From assembly GCA_964517605.1 (NCBI GenBank), contig CAZFCE010000007.1, forward strand, positions 1 through 64,000: a DNA stretch of 64,000 bases, written 5' to 3'. The position numbers and the translations under genes were made by a program. Below are positions 16,395-24,763 of the stretch, piece after piece (position 1 is the first letter of the stretch; the number at the start of each line of letters is the position of its first letter). The DNA comes from J095 sp964517605. Its GTDB lineage: Bacteria; Chloroflexota; Anaerolineae; 4572-78; J111. The notes under the pieces are model-generated. The model was not told the DNA's origin. It did not search any database and worked only from the letters and a program-made list of their open reading frames with translations.

Positions 16395-17987
16395 TTAATC
16401 TTTCAGGCTTGGGTCAAAGGTCCAATAGCCGTGATTCATAGGGATAAAACAGCGATGCGCCGCCAACTCCTGAAAGATTACGCCCGGCCCAACCCGTTTA
16501 ACCACGTTAACCGCGCTGTACAGGGTTTTGGCGTGAACGGTGCTTTGCGGGTTGAGTTTGGACAATTCCGGGAAAATATCGCACAGCAATTGGTACAGCG
16601 ACAGGTTGCGCTCTTCGGCGGCTACCCAGAATTTGTCGGTGTCTTCGGGGGTGGCATCGCTGATAATCATCAACTCATCGTATTTGCAGGCCAGCGCCGC
16701 CGGATTCATTTGGAACGTTAATTTTCTGCCGGCAACTTTGGCCATGCGCACCCAATCGCGCTGGGTACGAGTGGCCTGGTAATCAATAATTATCTGTATG
16801 GGGTTGTCGGTGCGTTTTAGAGTAATATACACGCCCACCGGCAATTTGTTTTTCTGGTACCATTCATCCAGCCCAAAAATGTAGTTAAATTGCGATACCG
16901 TCCAGCCCGGAAAAGTATCACCGGTGCGGCCATCAACAAACTCAAACCGAACCGGGTTGAATTTGCTGGTGGGGAAAAAGTGGCGGATTCGGGGCGTGAG
17001 CGGCAGCGTGCCTACCCGCCAGTGGGGGTAGTTGAGCACCAGCGTAACCGAGCCGGCTTTGTCGTTAGCCGGAGCGGCGTCTTCCGGGTGAATGGTTTCG
17101 TCGTCAATTTCGGCCAGCAGGCTGTGCAGGTCCTCGTCAAACGCGGCGGGGTCGTACAGGTGTTGGCTCATTTGCAGGCGGCGCGGCGGATGGTTTACTT
17201 CTGGCGGCTGAATCCGTTCCAGATACCATAACACCTGGTGGGTGGGGCCTACATCCACAAAACGTTCGTCTTGGGAGAGGTAGTAATTTACGGCAAACCG
17301 GGTAATTTCGCTGACTTCACGGCCTGCTTCGGCCAGCCCCATTTGCTCAATCAGGTTTTCAACCGATAACGGCCCCTGGTTAATGTCAATCGCCGCGTCG
17401 GCAATGTTAAACAGGCCCTCGTGAAACTCAACCAGGGCATCGCTTAAAAAGTAATTGTCCTGAAAACGCACAAAATCGGCGTTTTTGGCCAGCGTGGCTT
17501 CAACTTTGGCGATAATCGCGTTTTTGTACGCCAAAAAGAGTTCGTCCGGGCTGAGCAGTCCTTCGGCGCTGGAGAGTATTTGGTCGCTGGCGTTTAAGGG
17601 ATGGTCTTTGGTAAATTGGGCGGCAAACTCGCGCACGGGATCATTGCCAAAATTTACCGAGATAACTTTAAAGTTGCCAAAATCGGGGTGATGCCCATCG
17701 CGGATGGCCGCAACCGTGCCTACGGCAAATTCCAGGGCCGGAAAAATTACGGTTTCGTTAACGGCGTAGGTTTCTTTGGGCTGGTAAATCCGCCCATCTT
17801 GAAGTTCAATGCGGTTGGTTAATTCTTCGGCGTCGCAGTGCCGTTTTACCAGAGCAATTGCGATATCGGCCAGTTTCACCGGGCGATTTTGTTCAAGAAT
17901 TTGCTGATACACAGCCTCAATATCCTGGCTGCTTAATTGAAATTGTTTCTGCCAGTATTCTGCCGTTTGTGTTTTACGTTGGTTCAA
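16395..17987 (-). CDS. uncharacterised 530-aa protein with terminal HTH-like regions
   Basis: I do not recognise the family. The N-terminus (about 15-55) is helical and HTH-like (DIEAVYQQILEQNRPVKLAD), followed by a small beta-rich unit (about 66-112; GRIYQPKETYAVNETVIFP). A long helical middle and a beta-rich region (about 310-420, with VTLVLNYPHWRVGTLPL and GRTGDTFPGWT) come next. The end is winged-helix-like (about 470-527; TLYSAVNVVKRVGPGVIFQ, then HGYWTFDP). No signal or membrane segment is seen. The start is TTG, 11 nt after AAGGA. A near-consensus promoter lies at 18038-18066. The gene lies directly downstream of the small-RNA gene at 18086-18271. Confidence 0.7.
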   Translation of the reverse strand: MNQRKTQTAEYWQKQFQLSSQDIEAVYQQILEQNRPVKLADIAIALVKRHCDAEELTNRIELQDGRIYQPKETYAVNETVIFPALEFAVGTVAAIRDGHHPDFGNFKVISVNFGNDPVREFAAQFTKDHPLNASDQILSSAEGLLSPDELFLAYKNAIIAKVEATLAKNADFVRFQDNYFLSDALVEFHEGLFNIADAAIDINQGPLSVENLIEQMGLAEAGREVSEITRFAVNYYLSQDERFVDVGPTHQVLWYLERIQPPEVNHPPRRLQMSQHLYDPAAFDEDLHSLLAEIDDETIHPEDAAPANDKAGSVTLVLNYPHWRVGTLPLTPRIRHFFPTSKFNPVRFEFVDGRTGDTFPGWTVSQFNYIFGLDEWYQKNKLPVGVYITLKRTDNPIQIIIDYQATRTQRDWVRMAKVAGRKLTFQMNPAALACKYDELMIISDATPEDTDKFWVAAEERNLSLYQLLCDIFPELSKLNPQSTVHAKTLYSAVNVVKRVGPGVIFQELAAHRCFIPMNHGYWTFDPSLKD

Positions 17988-18037
17988 AGTTGGAGAATTC
18001 CTTACAATTGGTTTGTTGCAGTTATTTCAGCCTCAAA

Positions 18038-18066
18038 ATTATACTCAGCTTTAAAATGCTTGACAA
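18038..18066 (-). promoter_or_regulatory. near-consensus promoter of the 530/138-aa operon
   Basis: Minus strand: TTGTCA (18066-18061), a 17-bp spacer and TATAAT (18043-18038). The transcript would start near 18031, giving a leader of about 44 nt before the TTG start at 17987. Confidence 0.8.
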
Positions 18067-18085
18067 ATCCCTCAATTTTTGGTTG

Positions 18086-18122
18086 AAAAAAAACACGCCC
18101 ACCTGGGAGGAAGTGAGCGTGT
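18086..18122 (-). terminator. intrinsic terminator of the small RNA
   Basis: Minus strand: ACACGCTCAC (18122-18113) pairs with GTGGGCGTGT (18102-18093) over 10 positions with one G-U. The loop is 10 nt and the stem runs into a T tract down to 18086. The T tract lies on the minus-strand side only, so something on the minus strand upstream of the 530-aa gene must be transcribed. Confidence 0.85.
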
Positions 18123-18271
18123 TTTCATATATCCTGTTGCGTCAGTAAAATTTTTGAGGAAATTTTTTCCAGCGTCAGTCAGGCCGATAATTTTTTGAGG
18201 CTTTTTTTAGGCTGTGGGTGCAGCCAAAATTGGGAGGGCTTATGACGCAACAGAGTATAAGTTAAGTTATT
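18086..18271 (-). ncRNA. candidate structured small RNA, about 186 nt
   Basis: A complete transcription unit without an ORF. Its promoter is at 18278-18307 and its terminator at 18086-18122. Reading the minus strand, CTGTTGCGTCA (18253-18243) pairs exactly with TGACGCAACAG (18144-18134). The stem extends outward through TATA pairs to 17 positions with one mismatch and one G-U. Inside are a GGCTG/CAGCC hairpin (18225-18210) and two A-rich repeats of CCTCAAAAA. Length and closed-stem shape recall 6S RNA, but I see no convincing 6S central bubble. I know no matching family. It is followed by the promoter of the 530-aa gene. Confidence 0.6.
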
Positions 18272-18277
18272 GATTGC

Positions 18278-18307
18278 ATTATAGCACAACTTTTAAAAAG
18301 TTGTCAG
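18278..18307 (-). promoter_or_regulatory. promoter of the small RNA with a palindrome in its spacer
   Basis: Minus strand: CTGACA (18307-18302), an 18-bp spacer and TATAAT (18283-18278) preceded by TGC. The spacer and part of the -35 are covered by a perfect palindrome, ACAACTTTT-A-AAAAGTTGT (18286-18304), placed where a repressor would block RNA polymerase. Confidence 0.7.
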
Positions 18308-18371
18308 TAAATATGCCGTAAATTTTTTATTAAGAGATTGTAATTGCATAAGATTATTTTAGGGAACGTTT

Positions 18372-18400
18372 TTGCGATGCCTTTGGTAACGTGCTACACT
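18372..18400 (+). promoter_or_regulatory. promoter of the ABC exporter gene
   Basis: TTGCGA (18372-18377), a 17-bp spacer and TACACT (18395-18400) preceded by TGC. The start codon is 38 bp further on. It diverges from the small-RNA promoter, about 65 bp away. Confidence 0.6.
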
Positions 18401-18437
18401 GACTCCCGTTGGCAGAATAACCAGGGTTGAAAAGATT

Positions 18438-20237
18438 ATGTTTAGAAGCCGGCGGGCCGCATTGGCCGAGCCAGAAGAGAAAATTCGGATTGACCGGCAG
18501 CGGTTGGGCGATTACCGGCGTTTGCTGACGTATGTTGGCCCGTACCGGTCACAAATGGCGCTGGCAATTATGGTGCTGGTGCTGGGCGCGGGGTTGCAGT
18601 TGGCGCTGCCGCTCATTATCCGGAGCGTAGTGGATGTGGTGTTTGTGGAGCGCAGCCTGGGGTTGTTAAACCGCTTTGCGGCGCTGCTCACGCTGGTGTT
18701 CATCATCCAGGCGTTTTTTAGCTTTATCAACCGCTATTACCTGGCCTTTGTGGGCGAGCGGGTGGTGGCCGACCTGCGCCGGCAATTGTACCGGCACCTG
18801 GTTTCGTTTTCACTGCGGTTTTTCAGCGATCACCGCACCGGCGAAATTGTGTCGCGCCTTACCAACGATGTGACCACGTTGCAGGCCGCCGTAACCGAAA
18901 ACGTGATCAGCCTGTTGCAGCAAACAATTACGCTGGCCGGCGGGGTGGTGTTTTTGCTCTGGCTCGATTGGCGACTTACCTGCATCATTTTGTTAGGTAT
19001 CCCAATTGTCACGCTTACTATGGTTTTTCTGGGCCGAAAAATCCGCCGGGCGGCGGTTGACGTGCAGGATCGGCTGGCCGAAGCCACCGCCGTGGTGGAT
19101 GAGGGCATTGGCGGCATCCGCATTGTCAAATCATTTGCCCGTGAAGCCTACGAAGTGGCCCGTTTTGCCGAGCGGGTTGAAGCCACCTTTGCCGCCGCCA
19201 TGCGCCGCGCCAAAATTACGGCGGTGTTGGCTCCAACTATTGGTTTTATGGCACTAATGAGCATTACTATTACCATGTGGTTTGGCGGTTTTGAGGTGAT
19301 TCAGGGGCGGCTGTCGCCGGGCGGGCTGGTGGCCTACATTATTTACACGCTGCTGGTGGCCGGGCCGATTGCCGCCTTTTCTGGGTTGTACAGCCAGTTT
19401 CAATCGGCGTTGGGGGCCACCGAGCGCATTTTTGCCCTGCTTGATACCCCCGCCGATATTGTTGACGCGCCCAATGCCCAGCCGTTGCCGCCAATTGTAG
19501 GCCGGGTAACGTTTGATAACGTCAGCTTTGAATATGATTCCAATATCCCGGTGCTACATCAAATTAATATCGACGTGCAGCCGGGGCAGGTGGTGGCGCT
19601 GGTGGGGCCGAGCGGCGCGGGCAAAAGCACGCTGGTCAATTTAATCCCCCGGTTTTATGATGTGACCGCCGGCCAAATCAGCATTGACGGCTACGACATC
19701 CGCCAGATTACCAGCCTGAGCCTGCGCGAACAAATTGGGATTGTGCCCCAGGAAACCGCCCTTTTTTCCGATACCATCGCCCAAAATATTCGGTACGGGC
19801 TGCTTGAGGCCACGCCGGCCCAGGTTGAGGCCGCGGCCCGCGCCGCCAACGCCCACGAGTTTATTATGGCCAACCCTGGCGGTTATCAGGCGTTGGTGGG
19901 TGAGCGCGGGGTAAAATTGAGCGGCGGCCAACGCCAGCGGATTGCCATTGCCCGGGCCATTCTCAAAAATCCGCGCATTCTTATTCTGGATGAAGCTACG
20001 TCGTCGTTGGATAGCGAAAGCGAAAAGCTGGTGCAAGAGGCGCTGGAACGGTTGATGCAAAACCGCACCACCTTTATTATTGCCCACCGGCTTAGCACCA
20101 TTACCAACGCCGACTGGATTGTGGTGCTTGACGGCGGCCGGATTGTGGAGCAGGGTACTCACGCCGAATTGCTGGCCCAGCGCGGTTTGTACCACAAACT
20201 GCACGACATGCAGTTTAGATTTGTGCTTGAGGCGTAG
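18438..20237 (+). CDS. ABC exporter half-transporter (MsbA/LmrA type, membrane and ATPase fused)
   Basis: The 599-aa protein has six membrane helices (about 38-310), then a nucleotide-binding domain with Walker A GPSGAGKST (about 392-400), Q-loop VPQETALF, signature LSGGQRQR (about 494-501), Walker B ILILDEATSSLD (about 514) and H-loop IIAHRLST. All catalytic motifs are intact. It would act as a homodimer and export a lipid, a drug or another hydrophobic compound driven by ATP; the substrate cannot be told. No partner half-transporter is adjacent, which supports a homodimer. Confidence 0.9.
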   Translation: MFRSRRAALAEPEEKIRIDRQRLGDYRRLLTYVGPYRSQMALAIMVLVLGAGLQLALPLIIRSVVDVVFVERSLGLLNRFAALLTLVFIIQAFFSFINRYYLAFVGERVVADLRRQLYRHLVSFSLRFFSDHRTGEIVSRLTNDVTTLQAAVTENVISLLQQTITLAGGVVFLLWLDWRLTCIILLGIPIVTLTMVFLGRKIRRAAVDVQDRLAEATAVVDEGIGGIRIVKSFAREAYEVARFAERVEATFAAAMRRAKITAVLAPTIGFMALMSITITMWFGGFEVIQGRLSPGGLVAYIIYTLLVAGPIAAFSGLYSQFQSALGATERIFALLDTPADIVDAPNAQPLPPIVGRVTFDNVSFEYDSNIPVLHQINIDVQPGQVVALVGPSGAGKSTLVNLIPRFYDVTAGQISIDGYDIRQITSLSLREQIGIVPQETALFSDTIAQNIRYGLLEATPAQVEAAARAANAHEFIMANPGGYQALVGERGVKLSGGQRQRIAIARAILKNPRILILDEATSSLDSESEKLVQEALERLMQNRTTFIIAHRLSTITNADWIVVLDGGRIVEQGTHAELLAQRGLYHKLHDMQFRFVLEA

Positions 20238-20708
20238 TTATTTGGGCGGCAGTTCCCGGTCGCCGGTAACGGCCCACTCGCCGTTGTTGTTCACTTTTAG
20301 CTCCAGTTCGCGTCCCTGGTAGCCGCTTTTGTCGCCCCGGTACACCCGCACCGTGGCCGCCGTGTAATCGGCGTTGTACTGCACCGGCTGAATGTACAAA
20401 AACGTGCGGCCCGGCGGCAGCAACGAAAAATATTCTTTGGCCGCCAGATCAAACAGCCACACCGTGCGCCCGCCGTTTTCATTTTGACCCTCAAATTTTA
20501 CCCGCAGTTCGGTGCGGTTAAAGCTGATGGCCAGGTCATCGGTTTTGCCGCGCGCGGCCCGCTCGTAGCGGTACACGGCCAGCCGCACCGGGTTGTTGTG
20601 CGCGGATTCCGGCGAGAGCCAGCCGCAGGCTGCCAGCGTGGGCAGCAGCGCCAGCAGCAGCGCCGCTACTATTGTCCGTTTCGTTCGATGTGTTTGGCTT
20701 GATTCCAC
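20238..20708 (-). CDS. small lipoprotein of unknown function
   Basis: The 156-aa protein has a signal peptide with lipobox LAAC and acceptor Cys28. The mature part is a small beta-rich domain (VRLAVYRYERAARGK, then VWLFDLAAKEYFSLLPPG and ELELKVNNNGEWAVTG). The start ATG lies 40 bp inside the end of the mazG-like gene in another frame; no later start would keep the signal peptide. It is translationally linked to the MazG fusion, but no functional link is evident. The stop abuts the convergent ABC gene with no gap. Confidence 0.65.
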   Translation of the reverse strand: MESSQTHRTKRTIVAALLLALLPTLAACGWLSPESAHNNPVRLAVYRYERAARGKTDDLAISFNRTELRVKFEGQNENGGRTVWLFDLAAKEYFSLLPPGRTFLYIQPVQYNADYTAATVRVYRGDKSGYQGRELELKVNNNGEWAVTGDRELPPK

Positions 20709-22090
20709 AGCGCGTCCATCTCCTCAATTGACATATCCGGCAGGCGGCGGCCCTGCGCCGTAGCCAGCGCCTCAACCTGCCGAAAGCGGCGGCCAAAGCG
20801 GGCGTTGGTGGCGCGCAGGGCGCTTTCGGGATCAATATTACGCCAGCGAGCCAGGTTGACCACGGTAAAGAGCAAATCGCCAATTTCAGCCTCCAGGTGA
20901 TCGGGCTGTTCGGCTTCAACAATTTCGCGGGCTTCTTCAATCACTTTGTCCAGCACGCCTTCGATGTTAGGCCACTCAAACCCAATCCGCGCCGCCCGGT
21001 CAGACACGGCCAGCGCCTGGGCCAGCGCCGGCAGCGCCGGCGGCACGCCATCCAGCACCGAGGCCGGGCGGTCAACCGCCTGCCCTTTTTCGGCTTTTTC
21101 TTCTTTTTTGATGGCGGCCCAATTAACGGCCACATCGTCAACGCCGTTTACCACCACGTTGCCAAATACGTGCGGGTGACGGCGCAACAGTTTGCGGTTG
21201 ATGTGGTCAATCACATCGCTCATTTTAAACTCGCCGGAATCGATGGCCACCTGCGCGTGCAACGCTATTTGCAGCAGCAGGTCGCCCAGTTCTTCGGCCA
21301 GCCCCGCCGGGTCGTTGGCGTCAAGGGCTTCGAGCACCTCGTAGGTTTCTTCCAGCAGGTAGGGGCGCAGGCTTTGGTGGGTTTGCGCCCGATCCCACGG
21401 GCAGCCATCCGGCGCGCGCAGGTGGGCAATGGTTTGCTGAAACGTGGAAAAACCGCTGCGCCGGTCGGCGGGCAAGTACAGGGCGGCGGGCTGCGCCAGT
21501 TCCGGTTGATCGGCCAGTTCCGCCAGCGGGCAGCGCCGGATTTGCCCGGTTTCAAGGCCGATGTTTTGCGCCAGCGTCACCTCAAAATTGGCAGGGTAGG
21601 CGTTGAGCAGCGTTTGCTGTACCTGCTGCGCCAGCGCCGGGCCGGCCAACCCGGTGATAATGGCCGGGCGATCCGGCTCCAGCGGCGGGTGGTATTGGCC
21701 GGCCACCGCGCCGGCGGTGGTAATTTGCAGGCCGGCAGGCGCATCAAGTTGCAGCGCGGCCAAAACGGCATCGGCCAGGCTGAGGCCGGGCACAATCCGC
21801 ACCGGCACGTTGGCGGCGGCAGCCAGGCGGCAAATGTGCGGCGTGAGCGGCTCATCCAGGTTGGGATGGCCGGGCGCGGCTACCACCACGCCGTTGGCGC
21901 GTTGGCCAAGCTGCACCACCGCCTCCGCCGAGTTGACCGGGCGCACCGTACCCGGAATATCGGCCACGGCGGGGTGCGCGGTGGTGAGCAAATAAACTTC
22001 CGGGGATTGGGTGAGCAGCGCGGCGGCGGCTTGCGTCCACAAGTGGCTGTCGCCCGGCCCCAACCCCACAATGGTAATGCCTGCGGGCAT
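20669..22090 (-). CDS. mazG: tetrapyrrole methylase-like / MazG nucleotide pyrophosphohydrolase fusion (YabN-like)
   Basis: House-cleaning enzyme hydrolysing non-canonical or excess NTPs to NMP and pyrophosphate, in 473 aa. Residues 1-215 resemble SAM-dependent tetrapyrrole methylases (ITIVGLGPGD at 5-14), a fusion known from YabN. The MazG part (about 225-470) carries two EExxE-type metal sites: one after DGCPWDRAQTHQSLRPYL (EETYE, then EELGDLLLQ) and one at EEAREIVEAE followed by EIGDLLF. The layout is that of full-length two-domain MazG. The methylase-like domain has no known substrate. Confidence 0.88.
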   Translation of the reverse strand: MPAGITIVGLGPGDSHLWTQAAAALLTQSPEVYLLTTAHPAVADIPGTVRPVNSAEAVVQLGQRANGVVVAAPGHPNLDEPLTPHICRLAAAANVPVRIVPGLSLADAVLAALQLDAPAGLQITTAGAVAGQYHPPLEPDRPAIITGLAGPALAQQVQQTLLNAYPANFEVTLAQNIGLETGQIRRCPLAELADQPELAQPAALYLPADRRSGFSTFQQTIAHLRAPDGCPWDRAQTHQSLRPYLLEETYEVLEALDANDPAGLAEELGDLLLQIALHAQVAIDSGEFKMSDVIDHINRKLLRRHPHVFGNVVVNGVDDVAVNWAAIKKEEKAEKGQAVDRPASVLDGVPPALPALAQALAVSDRAARIGFEWPNIEGVLDKVIEEAREIVEAEQPDHLEAEIGDLLFTVVNLARWRNIDPESALRATNARFGRRFRQVEALATAQGRRLPDMSIEEMDALWNQAKHIERNGQ

Positions 22091-22119
22091 AAAATCACTC
22101 CATTTAACAGATTTGGAAC

Positions 22120-22147
22120 ATTATACGTTTGATACCGCTTTTGGAAA
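22120..22147 (-). promoter_or_regulatory. promoter of the mazG-like gene
   Basis: Minus strand: TTTCCA (22147-22142), a 16-bp spacer and TATAAT (22125-22120), about 30 bp before the ATG at 22090. Confidence 0.5.
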
Positions 22148-22154
22148 AAAGTGG

Positions 22155-22183
22155 TTGACAACGCATCTCAAAAATGTTATGGT
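22155..22183 (+). promoter_or_regulatory. promoter of the lipoprotein gene at 22255
   Basis: A consensus TTGACA (22155-22160), a 17-bp spacer and TATGGT (22178-22183) preceded by TGT. It diverges from the mazG promoter. The strong -35 and extended -10 make up for the weak -10 hexamer. Confidence 0.6.
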
Positions 22184-22254
22184 GACAGGTGCAACGTTCT
22201 CCGCAAATTTGGCCCGCATGTAACGGTTTTTAACAAAATAAAGGAGTGGGTACT

Positions 22255-23628
22255 ATGAAAAAAGTGTTGTTTTTTATGGTTAGCCTGCTGGTATTAACCG
22301 CGTTGGCATGCGGATTTAACGTGAGCACGGCTAACATTGCGGCGGCCAAAACGGCCAAAGACGCCAACGGCAAAAATCCCGCCACCACTTTTGAGCCAAG
22401 CGATACATTTTATGCCGTGGTTGATTTGGCCAACGCCCCCGATGACACCACCGTAAAAGCGGTGTGGACGGCGGTTGCCGCCGACGGCGTTGCTCCCAAC
22501 CACGTAATTGACGAGGCCACGCTAACCTCTGGCGGCGGCACGCTCCAGTTTAATTTAACCAACGATAAAATGTGGCCGGCGGGCAAATACAAAGTTGACC
22601 TGTATTTAAATGATAAGCTGGATCGTACCCTGGAGTTTGAGGTAAAAGGCGAGGCGGCGGCCCCGCCGCCCACCGACACGCCGGAGCCAACGCCCACTTC
22701 TGCGCCGGAAGAGGAGCCAACGTCCACGCCCAAATCCTCGGTGGGCGATACGCTGGGCGGCGGGCAAAAATCGGCGGAAACGGAAATCACGCCCGCAGCC
22801 GAGGCCGAAGCCACCGCCGAGGCGCTGCCGTTACAGGCCGAACCCTACCAGCACCCCTCCGAGGCGTTTTCGGTGAGCGTGCCTAAAGGTTGGTCGCTCC
22901 ACTCCGAAGATAACCTCAGCGTTGCTTTTGGCGATGAACAATCGCGGTTTGGGGTGGTCTTTCTGAACACCGCGGAACCCTTTACCGAAGAAGGGTTGAA
23001 GGCGTTTATAAAAAAATCGCTGGATACCATTGTTAACACCTTTGCCGACAATTACGAAGTTACCTCCGAAAAGAACAGCCTCAAGGAAAACAACCTGTAC
23101 TATGTGGGTACATCTTTTTCTAAAGGCAAAGGTAACGCCGACTTTTTCTTTGAACAGTACGATAACACCATTTTTATCTTCTATTTCACCTCGTTGCAGT
23201 ACGCCAAAATGTTGCCCACCCGCGACGCCATTTTGGATACCTACAAAATTGATGTTGACGCGGCGTTAAAGGCCGATCCAATTGCAACCCCCACGCCACC
23301 GCCCGCGGCCAAACCAAAACCCAAACCCACGCCCAAGCCGGCGGCAGTCAACCCGTTTAAGCCGCCCGCCGGGGTAGCACGGGTGTACATGCAAAATGAA
23401 TACGGCAACGAATATAACATTGATTTTGGCGATGGGGCCGGTTCCATCCATGTGATGCCTAACGCCCAAAGCTTTTACCATGACCTGCCGCCGGGCAAGT
23501 ATCGGCCCGGTTTGAGCTTGCCGGGCAAAGGCGCGTTGAATATTGAATTTGAGATTGCCGCCGACCAGGCCTGGCTAATTATTGTCACCGGTGATGCGCG
23601 GGTGAGGTCTGGGCAGGTATATCCGTAA
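22255..23628 (+). CDS. surface lipoprotein with PsbP-like central domain
   Basis: The 457-aa protein starts at ATG 22255 (AAGGAG at 22241-22246; an upstream GTG overlaps that site). The signal peptide ends in lipobox LALAC (Cys19). After a domain of about 120 residues comes a Pro/Thr/Glu linker, then a domain (about 200-345) resembling PsbP-like stress proteins (YQHPSEAFSVSVPKGWSL; FGVVFLN; YYVGTSF). A Lys/Pro linker (KPKPKPTPKP) and a small beta domain (about 375-457) with an NEYGNEYNIDFGDG stretch follow. It should sit on the outer face of the membrane. The function is unknown. The protein at 52705-53829 has the same kind of domain. Confidence 0.65.
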   Translation: MKKVLFFMVSLLVLTALACGFNVSTANIAAAKTAKDANGKNPATTFEPSDTFYAVVDLANAPDDTTVKAVWTAVAADGVAPNHVIDEATLTSGGGTLQFNLTNDKMWPAGKYKVDLYLNDKLDRTLEFEVKGEAAAPPPTDTPEPTPTSAPEEEPTSTPKSSVGDTLGGGQKSAETEITPAAEAEATAEALPLQAEPYQHPSEAFSVSVPKGWSLHSEDNLSVAFGDEQSRFGVVFLNTAEPFTEEGLKAFIKKSLDTIVNTFADNYEVTSEKNSLKENNLYYVGTSFSKGKGNADFFFEQYDNTIFIFYFTSLQYAKMLPTRDAILDTYKIDVDAALKADPIATPTPPPAAKPKPKPTPKPAAVNPFKPPAGVARVYMQNEYGNEYNIDFGDGAGSIHVMPNAQSFYHDLPPGKYRPGLSLPGKGALNIEFEIAADQAWLIIVTGDARVRSGQVYP

Positions 23629-23629
23629 T

Positions 23630-23659
23630 TTGCCATACTTTAAATACGTATGCTATAAT
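23630..23659 (+). promoter_or_regulatory. promoter of the S1-domain gene
   Basis: TTGCCA (23630-23635), an 18-bp spacer and TATAAT (23654-23659) preceded by TGC. The -35 starts two bases after the previous stop codon. The leader is about 100 nt and includes a short AGGC/GCCT hairpin at 23686-23697. Confidence 0.75.
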
Positions 23660-23766
23660 CAACGACTGTTTGTTACTGTATACATAGGCTTGCGCCTTGC
23701 TAGATAATGTTCTCAACAAGGGACAAGATTCCAAAATTACCCCGCGCAAGTGGTAGGAGAAGAGCA

Positions 23767-24645
23767 ATGAGTGAACAAGAATTAGTTAAAGATGAACAGG
23801 CCAAAGAAGCAGACGAAACAGTAGAAGCTGTTGAGGCTGAAACTTCTGCCGAAACCACCGCTGACGCCGCCGCGGATGATGAAGTAAATACTATTTTTAA
23901 CCTCCAACCCAAACAACACCTGAGCGGCAAGGTGAAAAACATTACGCAGTTTGGGGCGTTCATCGACCTGGGACTTCCTCAAGATGGCCTGGTTCACATC
24001 TCAGAGCTTTCACGCAAAAAGGTGGAAAAAGTAGAAGATGTGGTTAGCGTTGGCGATGAAGTGGATGTTTGGGTAAAAAAGGTTGACCGCAAACGCGGCC
24101 GCATCAGCCTGACCATGATTAAACCGTTGGCCCGCCGCCTCAAAGATATTGAGGACAACGACGAGCTTGAGGGTGTGGTCACTCGCCTGGAATCATACGG
24201 CGCTTTCATTGATATTGACAGCGAGCGCGATGGTTTGGTGCACATTTCCCAAATTACGCATGGCTTCATCAACCATCCCCAGGAAGCATTAACCGTGGGC
24301 GACAAAGTAATGGTCAAAGTGTTGCAGGTTAACAAGAAAAAACGGCAAGTTGACCTTTCGATTAAGGCCCTGTTGCCGCCGCCCGTGGTTGAAGAGCCGG
24401 AACCGCCCCAGGTTGTGGAATACCATCATCGGTCACAGCAGCCGGAACCCGTTCAACAAGAAGTGGTTACGGAAGACTCCGAAGAAGACTCCGTGCCCAC
24501 CGCTATGGCCATTGCTTTTGCCAGCCTGCAAAGCAAAGGCGCTGATGCTGGCCGGGGTAGCCAGAGCTACACCAAAGAACAGCGGCGCAAACAGAAAAAT
24601 ATGCAAGCCGATATTGTGGCGCGCACGTTGGCTGCAGGTAAGTAG
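23767..24645 (+). CDS. RNA-binding protein with two S1 domains
   Basis: The 292-aa protein starts at ATG 23767 (AGGAG at 23755-23759); a start at 23707 lacks a binding site. An acidic N-terminus (about 1-45) precedes two S1 OB-folds at about 50-118 (GKVKNITQFGAFIDLG, DGLVHISELS) and 133-203 (GVVTRLESYGAFIDI, DGLVHISQIT). The C-terminal 85 residues are low in complexity and end in a basic tail (KEQRRKQKNMQ). It is shorter than ribosomal protein S1 (4-6 repeats) and resembles the short S1-like proteins of some bacteria. A role in mRNA binding or translation initiation is likely. It is monocistronic, with its own promoter and terminator. Confidence 0.8.
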   Translation: MSEQELVKDEQAKEADETVEAVEAETSAETTADAAADDEVNTIFNLQPKQHLSGKVKNITQFGAFIDLGLPQDGLVHISELSRKKVEKVEDVVSVGDEVDVWVKKVDRKRGRISLTMIKPLARRLKDIEDNDELEGVVTRLESYGAFIDIDSERDGLVHISQITHGFINHPQEALTVGDKVMVKVLQVNKKKRQVDLSIKALLPPPVVEEPEPPQVVEYHHRSQQPEPVQQEVVTEDSEEDSVPTAMAIAFASLQSKGADAGRGSQSYTKEQRRKQKNMQADIVARTLAAGK

Positions 24646-24663
24646 TTAATTTGTTACGCAAAA

Positions 24664-24691
24664 AGCCGGCCCATTTGGGCCGGCTTTTTTT
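24664..24691 (+). terminator. intrinsic terminator of the S1-domain gene
   Basis: A 9-bp GC-rich stem, AGCCGGCCC (24664-24672) with GGGCCGGCT (24677-24685), is followed by a run of Ts. Confidence 0.9.
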
Positions 24692-24727
24692 ATTGTAACC
24701 GCCGGCTATTTGGGTTGAATCCGGTTA

Positions 24728-24759
24728 AATTAAAACGCCCGGCCCAACGGCGAGGCGTT
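24728..24759 (-). terminator. probable terminator of the CYTH gene
   Basis: Minus strand: AACGCC (24759-24754) pairs with GGCGTT (24739-24734) across a 14-nt loop and is followed by TTAATTTAA. The stem is short, so confidence is moderate. Confidence 0.45.
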
Positions 24760-24763
24760 CTTT

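Noticed and set aside
20897..22132. 411-codon frame opposite the MazG fusion
   Set aside because: Antisense of conserved MazG motifs, composition biased to Arg, Gly, Gln and His, no recognisable features.
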